From positions 4,235,447 through 4,299,446 of the forward strand of contig NZ_CP043538.1 in assembly GCF_000364445.2 (NCBI RefSeq): a stretch of 64,000 nucleotides of DNA. Reading direction: 5' to 3'. The position numbers and the translations under genes are program-made. This DNA is from Methylobacterium mesophilicum SR1.6/6. GTDB lineage: Bacteria; Pseudomonadota; Alphaproteobacteria; Rhizobiales; Beijerinckiaceae. The notes under the pieces were generated by a model, which saw only the letters and a program-made list of their open reading frames with translations, searched no databases and was not told where the DNA came from. Below are positions 42,627 through 51,283 of the stretch, piece after piece. Numbering within the stretch: position 1 is the first letter of the stretch; each line of letters starts with the position of its first letter.

Positions 42627-44021
42627 ATGGCGGAGTCGGCGGTGACCACTGGGACCGGTGAGGCCGCGCGGCCCGGCCGGGACCTCGCCCGCAGCCTCAC
42701 GGCCCCCGGCCTCGTGGCCATCGGGCTCGGCGCCACGATCGGCGCCGGCATCTTCGTGCTCACCGGGACGGCGGCGGCCCAATATGCCGGCCCCGCCCTC
42801 AGCCTCTCCTTCGTGATCGGCGGGATCGCCTGCGGCCTCGTCGGCCTGTGCTACGCCGAGCTGGCGGCGATGATCCCGGAGGCGGGCTCCACCTACACCT
42901 ACACCCGCGCGAGCCTGGGCCGGTTCCCAGCCTGGATCATCGGCTGGGACCTCGTCCTCGAATTCGCCATGGCGGCCGCGACGGTGGCGGTCGGCTGGTC
43001 CGGCTACGCGCAGTCACTGGTTGCGGAGTTCGGCCTGCGGCTGCCGGCGGCGCTGGCCGGCGCGCCTGGCGACGGCGGCCTCGTGAACCTGCCGGCGGTG
43101 GGCATCGTCCTGGCCCTGACTCTCCTGCTGACGCGCGCCACCCAGGAAGCCGCGCTCATCAACGGGCTGCTCGTCGCCTGCAAGGTGGCCATCATCGTGG
43201 CCTTCCTGGGTGTCGGCGCGGCGCATCTCCGGCCGGAACTCTGGCATCCTTTCGTGCCGGACAATGCCGGATCCTTCGGTGCCTACGGATGGAGCGGCGT
43301 GGTCCGCGGGGCCGCGGTGGTGTTCTTCGCCTTCGTAGGCTTCGAGACCGTCGCGACGGCCGCGGGCGAGTGCCGGGCGCCGCAGCGCGACGCGCCGGTG
43401 GGGCTCATCGGCTCGCTGCTGATCACCACGGTGCTGTACGTGGCGATGGCGGCGGTGCTCACCGGCCTCATCCCCTACCGCGACCTCGACGTCGCCGATC
43501 CTGTCGCCAAGGCGGTCGACGCGATCGGGCTGCCGGGCTTCGCGACGGTGATCAAGGCCGGCGCCCTCATCGGCCTGACGACCTCGGCGCTGACCGCCCT
43601 CTACGGCCAGGGGCGCATCTTCTTCGCCATGGCGCGTGACGGGCTCCTTCCGCGCGTCTTCTGCCGGGTCCATCCGGTGACGCGCGCTCCGGTGGCGAGC
43701 CAACTGGTGATCGGCGTGTTCACCGCGGTGGTGGCCGGGCTCGTGCCTATCGACATCCTCGGCGAGATCGTCAGCATCGGCACGCTGCTCGCCTTCAGCC
43801 TCGTCTGCGCCACGGTGCTGATTCTCCGGCGGACGGATCCGGACCGCACGCGGCCGTTCCGGGTGCCGGCGGCGCCGCTCACGGCCGGTCTCGGGATTTT
43901 CTCCTGCGGGATGCTGATGGCCTCGTTGCCGGCCGATACCTGGATCCGCCTGGGCGTCTGGTTGGCGATCGGTCTCGCCATCTACGCCGGCTACGGCCGG
44001 CGCCACGCCCGGCTCAGCTGA
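42627..44021 (+). CDS. Amino-acid permease (APC superfamily)
   Basis: A 464-residue transporter with 12 predicted spans. The first span carries the APC signature GLGATIGAGIFVLTG. Other family parts are YAELAAMIPEAGSTYTYTR, FVGFETVATAAGECRAPQRDAP and ARDGLLPRVF. It resembles the cationic amino-acid transporter (CAT) group rather than the GABA or proline groups, but the substrate is not defined. I use the ATG at 42627, which has GAGGG about 8 bases upstream; an ATG at 42618 is the alternative. It starts 73 bases after the previous gene. Confidence 0.88.
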   Translation: MAESAVTTGTGEAARPGRDLARSLTAPGLVAIGLGATIGAGIFVLTGTAAAQYAGPALSLSFVIGGIACGLVGLCYAELAAMIPEAGSTYTYTRASLGRFPAWIIGWDLVLEFAMAAATVAVGWSGYAQSLVAEFGLRLPAALAGAPGDGGLVNLPAVGIVLALTLLLTRATQEAALINGLLVACKVAIIVAFLGVGAAHLRPELWHPFVPDNAGSFGAYGWSGVVRGAAVVFFAFVGFETVATAAGECRAPQRDAPVGLIGSLLITTVLYVAMAAVLTGLIPYRDLDVADPVAKAVDAIGLPGFATVIKAGALIGLTTSALTALYGQGRIFFAMARDGLLPRVFCRVHPVTRAPVASQLVIGVFTAVVAGLVPIDILGEIVSIGTLLAFSLVCATVLILRRTDPDRTRPFRVPAAPLTAGLGIFSCGMLMASLPADTWIRLGVWLAIGLAIYAGYGRRHARLS

Positions 44022-44424
44022 TCAGGTTGATCGTCGCCTGCGTGAGGGTGCTGAGCGCGTTCGAGGCGTTCAGGCTCAGCTCGTAGTTCCGGACCACCCG
44101 CTGCAGGTCCGCCGATTCCGTCGTGGCGTTCACGTTCGGCAGCCTGACGTAGCCCCTGAGGTCGGCCGCGACGTTCGCGGGTTCGTAGCGTCTGCGGAAG
44201 TCGCTCGTGTCGCGCACGATCCGGCCGACCGGGTCGCGGGGATCGTCGGGCACCACGGGCGCGAACACCGCGATCTTGCGGGCATAGGGTGAACCGCCGG
44301 GTGTCGTGGCGACCGACTCGGCGTTGGCGAGGTTCTCGGAGATCGTGCGGATCCGCCCGCTCTGCACCTGCCGGCCGGCGGCCAGCACGTCGGAGGCCGA
44401 ATGGAGGGCGCTGGTATCCGGCAT
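44014..44424 (-). CDS. flgC: Orphan flagellar basal-body rod protein FlgC
   Basis: A 136-residue protein. The N-terminal rod pattern is SASDVLAAGRQVQSGRIRTI and SENLANAES; the C-terminal pattern is PNVNATTESADLQRVVRNYE and NASNALSTLTQATINLI. Both are characteristic of FlgC, and the length is right. The middle is family-like (YARKIAVFAPV). FlgC normally sits in an flgB-flgC-fliE unit; here no other flagellar gene is near. It may be a second, separate copy. The ATG at 44424 is chosen over an upstream extension. Confidence 0.85.
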   Translation of the reverse strand: MPDTSALHSASDVLAAGRQVQSGRIRTISENLANAESVATTPGGSPYARKIAVFAPVVPDDPRDPVGRIVRDTSDFRRRYEPANVAADLRGYVRLPNVNATTESADLQRVVRNYELSLNASNALSTLTQATINLIS

Positions 44425-44486
44425 GGGGATTCGGTCGGCGATCGAGGAGCCTGACCGCAAGCTTACCAAACAGCCTTAACCGCCGG

Positions 44487-45347
44487 TTAAGCCGCCTTGC
44501 CGGAAAGGCTCACCGCCTCTCGGAGATCCCGACCGTCGGTCAGCCGCAGGCCCCTGCGCCGCAGGGCCGCCAGCATGGCCCGGTCGGGGAAGGGGCAGTA
44601 GGGCAGCACCGCCTCCGACCGGCCCTCCGGCAGGGCACCGGCCGCCGCGACCGCGTCGAGCAGGTGGTCGAGCATCCCGCGCCCGTGGGCGTGCAGGGCC
44701 ACGGAGGCCCGGGTCGCGGTGGTGGCGGCCGGCAGCGGCACCGCCTCCTGGGCGAGGATCGCGCCCGTGTCGATGGTGGCAGCCAGCCGGTGCAGGGTCA
44801 TGCCGAAGCTGCCCGGCCCCTCCGCCAGGGCGTGGATCGTCGGCACCGGGCCGCGGTGGCGCGGCAGCAGGCCGGGATGCCCGTTGATGCCGCCGAGCCG
44901 AGCGAGACCGATGGTCTCGGCCTTGAGGATCTGGTCGAAATGGTAGGTCAGGATCAGGTCCGGCGCCGCCTCCCGCAGGCGCTGCGCGACCTCGGGGCCG
45001 TTGACGTCGTCCACCGTCAGGGTCGGGATGGCGAGGCGGCGGCACAGGGTCTTGAGGGGCGTCGCCTCCGGCGCGTCCGTGCTGCCGGACGCCGCCTGCG
45101 TGAGCGGCGCGAGCGGGCGCAGCAGGTCCGGCAGGCCGAAATTCACCGCGAGATAGGGGAGGATCCCGGGTCCGGAGCGCGCGAGGTGCCGCCGGACCTG
45201 CCCGGTCAGGCCCCCGCTCGACGGCCGCTCGGCGTTCGAGAGCCCGACCAGGGCGATGTCGGCCCGGTGGTCGGCCACGAACCGGCGCACCACGCGGGCG
45301 TTCGGCAGGGCCTCCAGGACGAACAGCGCGATCCGGGCGCGGGGCAT
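44487..45347 (-). CDS. Formyltransferase-family protein
   Basis: A 286-residue protein with the Fmt-type catalytic pattern: the Asn-His pair in GGINGHPGLLPRHRGPVP and the aspartate in DTGAIL. The first 120 residues lack the usual GART/Fmt order but contain a Rossmann-like start (RIALFVLEALPNARVV). It would transfer a formyl group from a folate to an amine. By position in a surface-polysaccharide region, an amino-sugar is a possible acceptor; methionyl-tRNA is unlikely, as the domain at the C-terminus is missing. Its ATG overlaps the SDR stop, so the two are coupled. Confidence 0.8.
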   Translation of the reverse strand: MPRARIALFVLEALPNARVVRRFVADHRADIALVGLSNAERPSSGGLTGQVRRHLARSGPGILPYLAVNFGLPDLLRPLAPLTQAASGSTDAPEATPLKTLCRRLAIPTLTVDDVNGPEVAQRLREAAPDLILTYHFDQILKAETIGLARLGGINGHPGLLPRHRGPVPTIHALAEGPGSFGMTLHRLAATIDTGAILAQEAVPLPAATTATRASVALHAHGRGMLDHLLDAVAAAGALPEGRSEAVLPYCPFPDRAMLAALRRRGLRLTDGRDLREAVSLSGKAA

Positions 45348-46114
45348 CAGCGCCGCTTCCGCCTCTGGAACCGGAACGCGTAGAGGCCGGCCTTGCGGAC
45401 GCTTTCCGGCAGCAGCAGCACGGTGCGGGCCAGCGCCGTGAGGATGTAGGGGAACGCGATCACGTCGCGGTTGGCCGCGATGCCCTTGGCGATGCGCACG
45501 GCCGCTTCCTCGGCGCTGATCTCCAGAGGGCGCCAGCCCTTGAGCTCGCCGCCCATCGGCGTCTTCACGTAGCCTGGCGTCACGACGTTGACCTTCACGC
45601 CCCGGGGCCCGACCTTCTGGCGCAGGGCGAGGCCGTGGGCGACGAGCGCCGCCTTGGCGCCGCTATAGGCCGGTGCATCCTGGAGGGGCGCATAGGCGGC
45701 GAGCGACGACAGCAGGACGATCTGGCCGTGCCCGCGCTGGAGCATCAGCGTCAGGACCGGCAGCATCACGTTGAGCGAGCCGGTGTAGTTGATGTCGGCG
45801 GTCTCGAAGGCCACGTCCTCGGCCTCGACCTGCCCGTCCTGGTTACCGCCGTTGACCGCCGCGTTGGCGATCACGAGGTCGAGGGGCGCGGCCGCATCCG
45901 ACGCCCGGACCAGCGCCACCGTGGCGTCCCGGTCCCGCGTGTCGAGGCGGGCGGTCTCGACGGCGGCGCCCTTGGCGCGGCAGTCGCGGGCGACAGTCTC
46001 CAGACGGTCGGGGTTGCGGCCGACGAGGATGAGGCTCGTGCCGGTCTGCGCGTAGTGGCGCGCCAACGCGGCGCCGATGCCACTCGACGCGCCGGTGATC
46101 AGAATGCGGGGCAT
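45347..46114 (-). CDS. SDR family oxidoreductase (classical)
   Basis: A 255-residue short-chain dehydrogenase. The cofactor loop is TGASSGIGAAL (7-17), the sequence LVGRNPDRLE after strand 2 has an Arg that favours NADP(H), and NAAV lies near 90. The catalytic Ser, Tyr and Lys are in LLSSLAA and PAYSGAKAAL. A C-terminal FQRRKRR gives a basic tail, and a hydrophobic stretch (ILTALARTVLLLP) may touch the membrane. It precedes and is coupled to the formyltransferase, and follows kpsS by 104 bases on the same strand. Confidence 0.88.
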   Translation of the reverse strand: MPRILITGASSGIGAALARHYAQTGTSLILVGRNPDRLETVARDCRAKGAAVETARLDTRDRDATVALVRASDAAAPLDLVIANAAVNGGNQDGQVEAEDVAFETADINYTGSLNVMLPVLTLMLQRGHGQIVLLSSLAAYAPLQDAPAYSGAKAALVAHGLALRQKVGPRGVKVNVVTPGYVKTPMGGELKGWRPLEISAEEAAVRIAKGIAANRDVIAFPYILTALARTVLLLPESVRKAGLYAFRFQRRKRR

Positions 46115-46218
46115 GCGGCGGGTGCTACGCCGCCGGGCGTGGAAAGATCAAGGTCGGGAGCGGTCGCCGACGGCGAAAGCCGTTTCAAACGCTTCCGAAC
46201 GGCCCGGCGGGCGTGGCG

Positions 46219-47526
46219 TCAGTAGACGGGGGCCAGTTCGCCGTCCCTGTCTGCCACCTCGCGGATCGCCCGCGCCGCCGCCAGCATCGAATCGGGCAGG
46301 GCCGATTCCATGCGCGGCACCGAGCCCGCCACGGCGCGGTCGATGGCCTCCTTGGAGAAGAAGCCGCCGTTCACCTGGGTCCGGTGCAGCACGACCCGGC
46401 GGAAATCCGCCATCAGGTCCATGTCGGGCGGCGTCGGGTTCTTCCAGAAGCCGTCGAGGTCGCCCTGATGGGTCAGGCCCGCCATGTTGTAGATCGCGGT
46501 GCCGACCGCGTGGGTCGGGCGGCCCATCTCCAGCGACAGCATCCCCACCGTCGAGTTGACGATGACAACGCCGCGGGCGCCCTTGATCAGGGCCGGCAGG
46601 TCGCCGCCGTCGATGAAGTCGAGCCGGTCGCTGACGCCGTGGCGCCGGGCCGAGGCGCGCGCGAACTTGCGCCAGTTGATCAGGCCGCTGTCGAGCGGGT
46701 GCAGCTTCACCAGCAGGCGGGTCGGCGCCGAGGAGGCGTCCGCGAAGGACTTGATCACCCGGTCCATGAAGCCCTCGACACCGAGGAACGGCGAGTGGAC
46801 CCGGATCTGGTAGTCGCTGTCGAGCTGGAGCGGCAGCAGGAAGTAGTCGCACCCGACCGCCCGGTAGATCTCGTCGCAGCGCGCCGCCTCGCGGCGGGTA
46901 TGGGCGCGCCGGGCGAACTTCTTGATCCAGCCGGCATACTCGGCCGCGATGTGGGTCGGCCGGTGGCTGCGGAAATGCGGGAAGAGGTAGGGGAACAGGA
47001 CGTTGGCGAGGTTGTAGCCGACATCCCAGACGCTGCGGCGGGCCATGTCGCCCGTGGAGGGCATCGCCCGGCCGGGCTGCGGCAGGCGGCGGGCCAGGGC
47101 GCGCACCGCGTCGGCCGTGCGCGGCAGGGCCGAGAAGCCGTTCACGCCGCCCAGTTCGCAGGTGATCCAGTTCGGGCGGATATAGCCCTCCTCGAACACG
47201 TGCACCCGCAGGCCGCGGTACTCTGCGATCATGCGCGCGGCCTTGTGGAACGGCCGGCAATCGCCGAACAGCACGATGTCGGTGACGCCCTCGCGGGTGA
47301 GGTAGGATTCGAGATACGCGCCCCAGGCCTCGCGGCGGCCGCGGTAATTGTCCGCCTCGCCGTTCCAGAACAGCCAGTCGCCGGGACACAGGTTGATGCG
47401 CCGGACCTGATGGCCCCGCGCGCGCAGCGCCTTCCCGAGATCGGAGAAGAATGGCGTGGCGATGCCCTGCAGGAACAGGAAGGTCGCCGGGCGGTCGCGG
47501 AGGACGTCGAGGGCGGGCTGTTGCAT
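46219..47526 (-). CDS. kpsS: Capsular polysaccharide export protein KpsS (beta-Kdo transferase)
   Basis: A 435-residue protein of the KpsS family. Recognisable segments: FLFLQGIATPFFSDLGKALR at the start, NYRGRREAWGAYL, DIVLFGDCRPFHKAARMIA, VFEEGYIRPNWITCE and LLVKLHPLDSGL. KpsS adds the first Kdo to a lyso-phosphatidylglycerol anchor for capsular polysaccharide; KpsC extends it. Both lie here in divergent positions. It is on the cytoplasmic face of the inner membrane. The 352-base gap to kpsC carries the promoters. Confidence 0.92.
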   Translation of the reverse strand: MQQPALDVLRDRPATFLFLQGIATPFFSDLGKALRARGHQVRRINLCPGDWLFWNGEADNYRGRREAWGAYLESYLTREGVTDIVLFGDCRPFHKAARMIAEYRGLRVHVFEEGYIRPNWITCELGGVNGFSALPRTADAVRALARRLPQPGRAMPSTGDMARRSVWDVGYNLANVLFPYLFPHFRSHRPTHIAAEYAGWIKKFARRAHTRREAARCDEIYRAVGCDYFLLPLQLDSDYQIRVHSPFLGVEGFMDRVIKSFADASSAPTRLLVKLHPLDSGLINWRKFARASARRHGVSDRLDFIDGGDLPALIKGARGVVIVNSTVGMLSLEMGRPTHAVGTAIYNMAGLTHQGDLDGFWKNPTPPDMDLMADFRRVVLHRTQVNGGFFSKEAIDRAVAGSVPRMESALPDSMLAAARAIREVADRDGELAPVY

Positions 47527-47878
47527 TCCGCGGCGCTTCTGTCCTTAACCTGTGGCCGGCCGAACCGGGCCCACGACACCATGAGGTGCCATGCTGCCCG
47601 GCGGCCCCGCAATCGAGCCGAGGCGTCGCCAAGGCTTTTCCGCGCCGGCGTGTCCCGTGTGCAACGGTCACGCGCTGTGCGGCTTCGCCACGGATTGAGC
47701 CGGCAATCGCGGCGACGATATGTCCAAATCCTTTCCAGTCCGTGGCGAGGGCGGCAGGCGTGGACTTGTCCCCGCGTTGCCCAGCCATCCCACGCGCGCA
47801 AAAATGCGCTACAGGCGGGCCCGACCCGGCGCCATCCGCCGCACAAACACCGCCCGACCGGAGCTGGACCCGCAGACC
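47527..47878. other. Divergent intergenic region between kpsS and kpsC
   Basis: These 352 bases should contain both promoters. Open frames through it are extensions of kpsC and of antisense frames. I found no clear -35/-10 pair, hairpin or binding-site repeat. Confidence 0.45.
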
Positions 47879-49378
47879 ATGTCCGCTGACTCGACCCCGT
47901 CGCTGTTCGCGACCGGCCGCACGATCCGCCGCCTGCGGGCGGAGATCGAGGCCGCGACGGGCCTTGCCTTCGGGTCGGCGCGGCCCGGGGCGATCGCGGT
48001 GATCTGGGCACGAAGTCGTCTGCCAGGGCGCCTGCTGACCCTCGCCGGATGCCGCCGCCTCACGGTCGCGCCGGGGCCGCTCCTCAGTCCCTACGACAAT
48101 CCGGACACCGGTTTCGCATCCCTGCGGATCAGCCTCGACGGCGCGCCCGTCGGCGGGGAGGGCGGCATCCACTACCTCGATCCCTGGACGCGGGCGCCGG
48201 TCGATCGCGCCGCCTGCGCCGAGCATGTGGCGTGGCTCGCCGCGCGCTTCGCCGAGAACGACCGGCGCGTGGTCTATGTCGGGATGTCGCGCTGGAAGCG
48301 GCCCGCCCTCGACGTGCTCGGGGCCGGCCCGGCCGGGCGGCCGGTCCACACCATGACCACGGAGGCGGCGGTCGCCGCGGGGCAGCGCCATCGCGGCCGC
48401 GTCCTCGCCTGGGCGACCCGGGCGCCGGGGCAGCTGGAAGAGGCCTGCGCGACGGCCGGGCTGCCACTCGCCCGGGTGGAGGACGGGTTCCTGCGCTCCG
48501 TGGGCCTCGGCGCGAGCCTCCAGCCCGGCGCCTCCATCGTGGTGGACGATCTCGGCATCTACTACGACCCGCGGCGGGAGAGTCGCCTGCAGCGGCTGCT
48601 GGCCGAGGCGGATTTCACCCCGGACCTCGTCGCCCGGGCGCGGCGCCTGCGCGAGGAGGTCGTGGCGCGCCGTCTCAGCAAGTACAATGTCGGCCTCGAC
48701 GCCACGGCGCTGGACTGGCCCGCGGGACGCAGGATCGTGCTGGTGCCGGGACAGGTGGAGGACGACGCCTCGGTGCGCTACGGCTCCCCCCTGGTCCGCT
48801 CGAACCGGGCCCTGCTGGAGGCCGCGCGACGGCGCAACCCGGACGCCTTCCTGCTCTACAAGCCGCATCCCGACGTGGAGGCGGGATTCCGTCCGGGCGT
48901 CATTCCGGAGGACGAGGCGCTGCGACTCGCCGACCGGATCGTGGCCGGCCTCAGCATCGTCGACCTGCTGGACCGGGTGCACCACGTCGAGACCATGACG
49001 TCGCTCGCAGGCTTCGAGGCGCTGATCCGCGGGCTCACCGTGGCGACGCACGGCCGTCCGTTCTACGCGGGCTGGGGCCTGTCGGAGGACCTCGCGCCGG
49101 GGGCCGATCGCGGCCGCCGGCTGAGCCTCGACGAGCTGGTGGCGGGCGCCATGATCCTCTACGCGCGCTACCTCGATCCGGTGGCGATGAAGCCGTGCAG
49201 CCCGGAGCAGCTCCTCGACCGCCTCACTGCGGCCCGGGAGGCGGCCCCGCGCAGCGCGCTCTCGATCAATCCGGTCGCCCACCTCGTGATGCGCGCGCGC
49301 TACGGGCTCCTGACCCCCCTCGTGCGGGCCCTGCGCAGCCGCCGCGGGGTCGGCCGCGACGCCGGCGGCCCCCGGTAG
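47879..49378 (+). CDS. kpsC: KpsC-like Kdo transferase, single module
   Basis: A 499-residue protein with the KpsC features ARVEDGFLRSVGLGA, VDDLGIYYDPRRES, VPGQVEDDASVRYGSPL, LLYKPHPDVEAG and HHVETMTSLAGFEALIRG. Known KpsC proteins of about 670 residues have two such modules that add alternating Kdo residues. This protein has only one full set plus an N-terminal part (about 1-190) of different sequence, so it may carry only one transferase activity. The ATG at 47879 is used; the frame upstream is not coding. It likely pairs with the divergent kpsS. Confidence 0.88.
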   Translation: MSADSTPSLFATGRTIRRLRAEIEAATGLAFGSARPGAIAVIWARSRLPGRLLTLAGCRRLTVAPGPLLSPYDNPDTGFASLRISLDGAPVGGEGGIHYLDPWTRAPVDRAACAEHVAWLAARFAENDRRVVYVGMSRWKRPALDVLGAGPAGRPVHTMTTEAAVAAGQRHRGRVLAWATRAPGQLEEACATAGLPLARVEDGFLRSVGLGASLQPGASIVVDDLGIYYDPRRESRLQRLLAEADFTPDLVARARRLREEVVARRLSKYNVGLDATALDWPAGRRIVLVPGQVEDDASVRYGSPLVRSNRALLEAARRRNPDAFLLYKPHPDVEAGFRPGVIPEDEALRLADRIVAGLSIVDLLDRVHHVETMTSLAGFEALIRGLTVATHGRPFYAGWGLSEDLAPGADRGRRLSLDELVAGAMILYARYLDPVAMKPCSPEQLLDRLTAAREAAPRSALSINPVAHLVMRARYGLLTPLVRALRSRRGVGRDAGGPR

Positions 49379-49599
49379 AGCCGATGCCGCGCCGCAAAAT
49401 CGCGGCGTGCGCGACCCTGATGTGACACCAAAGGGATGGGGCGGGCTGCTAGAGTCGGCCGTCAGCAGAAAGCAAGCGGGCCGCGCCCGACCATTCCGGA
49501 TCAGGAACGGCCGACAAGCCCTTGCTCCCGCGCGCTGTTTCCCGCCGGGCTGTATCCCGGCGGCGAGCAGGGCCGCCCCCAACGTCGAGTGCTCGAGTC

Positions 49600-51090
49600 G
49601 TGACGACGTTCCTCACCGCCACCGTCCTCGCGCTCAGCGTCTGCCTTGCCCTTGAGGTGTTCGCGGGCGACTCGATCACCCGGGCGAGCCTCGCGCCGCG
49701 GGATCTCGCCCTGCGGCTCCTCGGCTACCTGCTGATCCTGCTGTTCTGGTTCGAATTCTCCTGGCGGCCCTGGCTCGCCGGCCTGACCTGCGTGATCACG
49801 GTCGCGGCGCTGATCGTCGTCAGCCGCGCCAAGCGCTCGGTGATCGGCGAGCCCCTGCTGTTCAGCGACTTCGCCCTGCTGCCGCAGGTTCCGCGGCATC
49901 CGCAGCTCTACTACATCCCGCCGCTCTGGGACCCGCGGATCTCGGTCCCAACGCTCCTGACGCTCGGCGCGACGATCCTCTGGTACCGCACCGAGCCGAG
50001 CGTCCTCCCGGCGGCCCCGCTCGCGCGGGTCGCGGCCCTGCTAGGCCTGCCCCTCGGGCTCGGGCTGGTCGTCTGGGCAGCACCGCGTCCCCCGCTCGCC
50101 CGGCTGGTCGCCCGCTGGTTCCCGGCCCCCGACCTGGAGGCCGACGTGGCCCGGGCCGGCCTGCCGGCGAGTCTGCTGGGCTACACCGCCCGGGCGCTGG
50201 CGCGGAGCGAGCCGGTGCCCGAGCCGCCAGCCCTGCCACCGGGCAGGGGCGACGACGTGGTGGTGGTGATCCAGCTCGAATCGTTCATCGATCCGGAGCG
50301 CCTGGGCGGAGCGCCGCTGCCGGCGATGGAGGTGTTCCGGACCAGATCCGCGCAGTACGGACGCTTGCGGGTCCCGGCCCACGGCGCCTACACGATGCGC
50401 AGCGAGCACGCGGTCCTCACCGGCCGCCCCCCCGACACCCTCGGCTTCGGCCGGTACGACCCCTACACGTCGCGCAGCGGCGACGAGCCGACGAGCCTGG
50501 CCCGGCTCGCCCGCGGGCGCGGCTACGAGACCTTGTTCCTCCACCCGTTCCACCGGGACTTCTTCCGTCGGGCACAGGTGATGGAGGCCTTCGGCTTCAG
50601 CGACCTCGTCATGGGTGAGGCTTTCGGGGGCGTGCCGCGGGTCGGCCCCTATGTCGGCGACGTCGCCCTCGGCGAGCGCCTTCTGACGGAGGTTGGGGCC
50701 CGGCGCAGGCCGCTGTTCCTGTTCTGCGTCACGATGGAGAACCACGGCCCGTGGAAGCCGGGACGGCTGCCCGGCCTCGATGACCCGCAGGCGCAGTATC
50801 TCCATCACGTCGCCAATACGGGCCGGATGGTCGAGAACCTCGTGGCCGGGCTCGACGCCCTGGCCCGGGAGCGCGGCGAGGCCATCACCCTCTGCGTGTT
50901 CGGCGACCACGCGCCCTCGCTGCCGGCCTGCAAGCCGGGCTTCGGGGACCGGACCACCGACTACGCGCTGTTCCGCTTCGGCCGGCCTCCGACGGCCCCG
51001 CGCCGGGTCGACATCGCAGCGGACGCGCTCGGCCGGACGCTGCGCGGCGCCCTGGCCGCCCACCCTGCGGACATCGCCGCCGGGACATGA
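49600..51090 (+). CDS. LTA-synthase-like sulfatase-fold membrane protein
   Basis: A protein of about 496 residues. Three or four membrane spans in the first 160 residues lead to an alkaline-phosphatase/sulfatase domain. Metal and nucleophile residues are seen in VIQLESF (E227), AYTMRSEH with the probable nucleophile T265, and FGDHAPS (D436, H437). This is the layout of phosphoglycerol or phosphoethanolamine transferases that work on the outer face of the inner membrane. The GTG at 49600 is used; a TTG at 49522 also opens the frame. In this capsule region it may decorate the glycan with glycerol-phosphate; this is inference. Confidence 0.82.
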   Translation: MTTFLTATVLALSVCLALEVFAGDSITRASLAPRDLALRLLGYLLILLFWFEFSWRPWLAGLTCVITVAALIVVSRAKRSVIGEPLLFSDFALLPQVPRHPQLYYIPPLWDPRISVPTLLTLGATILWYRTEPSVLPAAPLARVAALLGLPLGLGLVVWAAPRPPLARLVARWFPAPDLEADVARAGLPASLLGYTARALARSEPVPEPPALPPGRGDDVVVVIQLESFIDPERLGGAPLPAMEVFRTRSAQYGRLRVPAHGAYTMRSEHAVLTGRPPDTLGFGRYDPYTSRSGDEPTSLARLARGRGYETLFLHPFHRDFFRRAQVMEAFGFSDLVMGEAFGGVPRVGPYVGDVALGERLLTEVGARRRPLFLFCVTMENHGPWKPGRLPGLDDPQAQYLHHVANTGRMVENLVAGLDALARERGEAITLCVFGDHAPSLPACKPGFGDRTTDYALFRFGRPPTAPRRVDIAADALGRTLRGALAAHPADIAAGT

Positions 51091-51283
51091 TATGGTTAAG
51101 CTTGGGCGGCATAAGCGTGGCGGTGCCACGCTGGTGACGCATTACCGGCCGATAGCGTGGCTGTCCGCGACGGGGCCGCGGCTTCGAAGCGGCCGTTAAA
51201 GTGATCGCAGCGTTTGGCGGTCAAGGTGGATGTCCCGGGTCGGGCCAGCGATGGCGCGGCGTCGGCGTGGAGAAGTCTCAGTA

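Noticed and set aside
46148..49582. 1144-residue minus-strand open frame across kpsS and antisense to kpsC
   Set aside because: Overlaps kpsS in another frame and has no motif; shadow.
51114..51132. Hairpin agcgtggc-ggt-gccacgct between the LTA-like and export genes
   Set aside because: No T run, short stem; could be chance in high-GC DNA.
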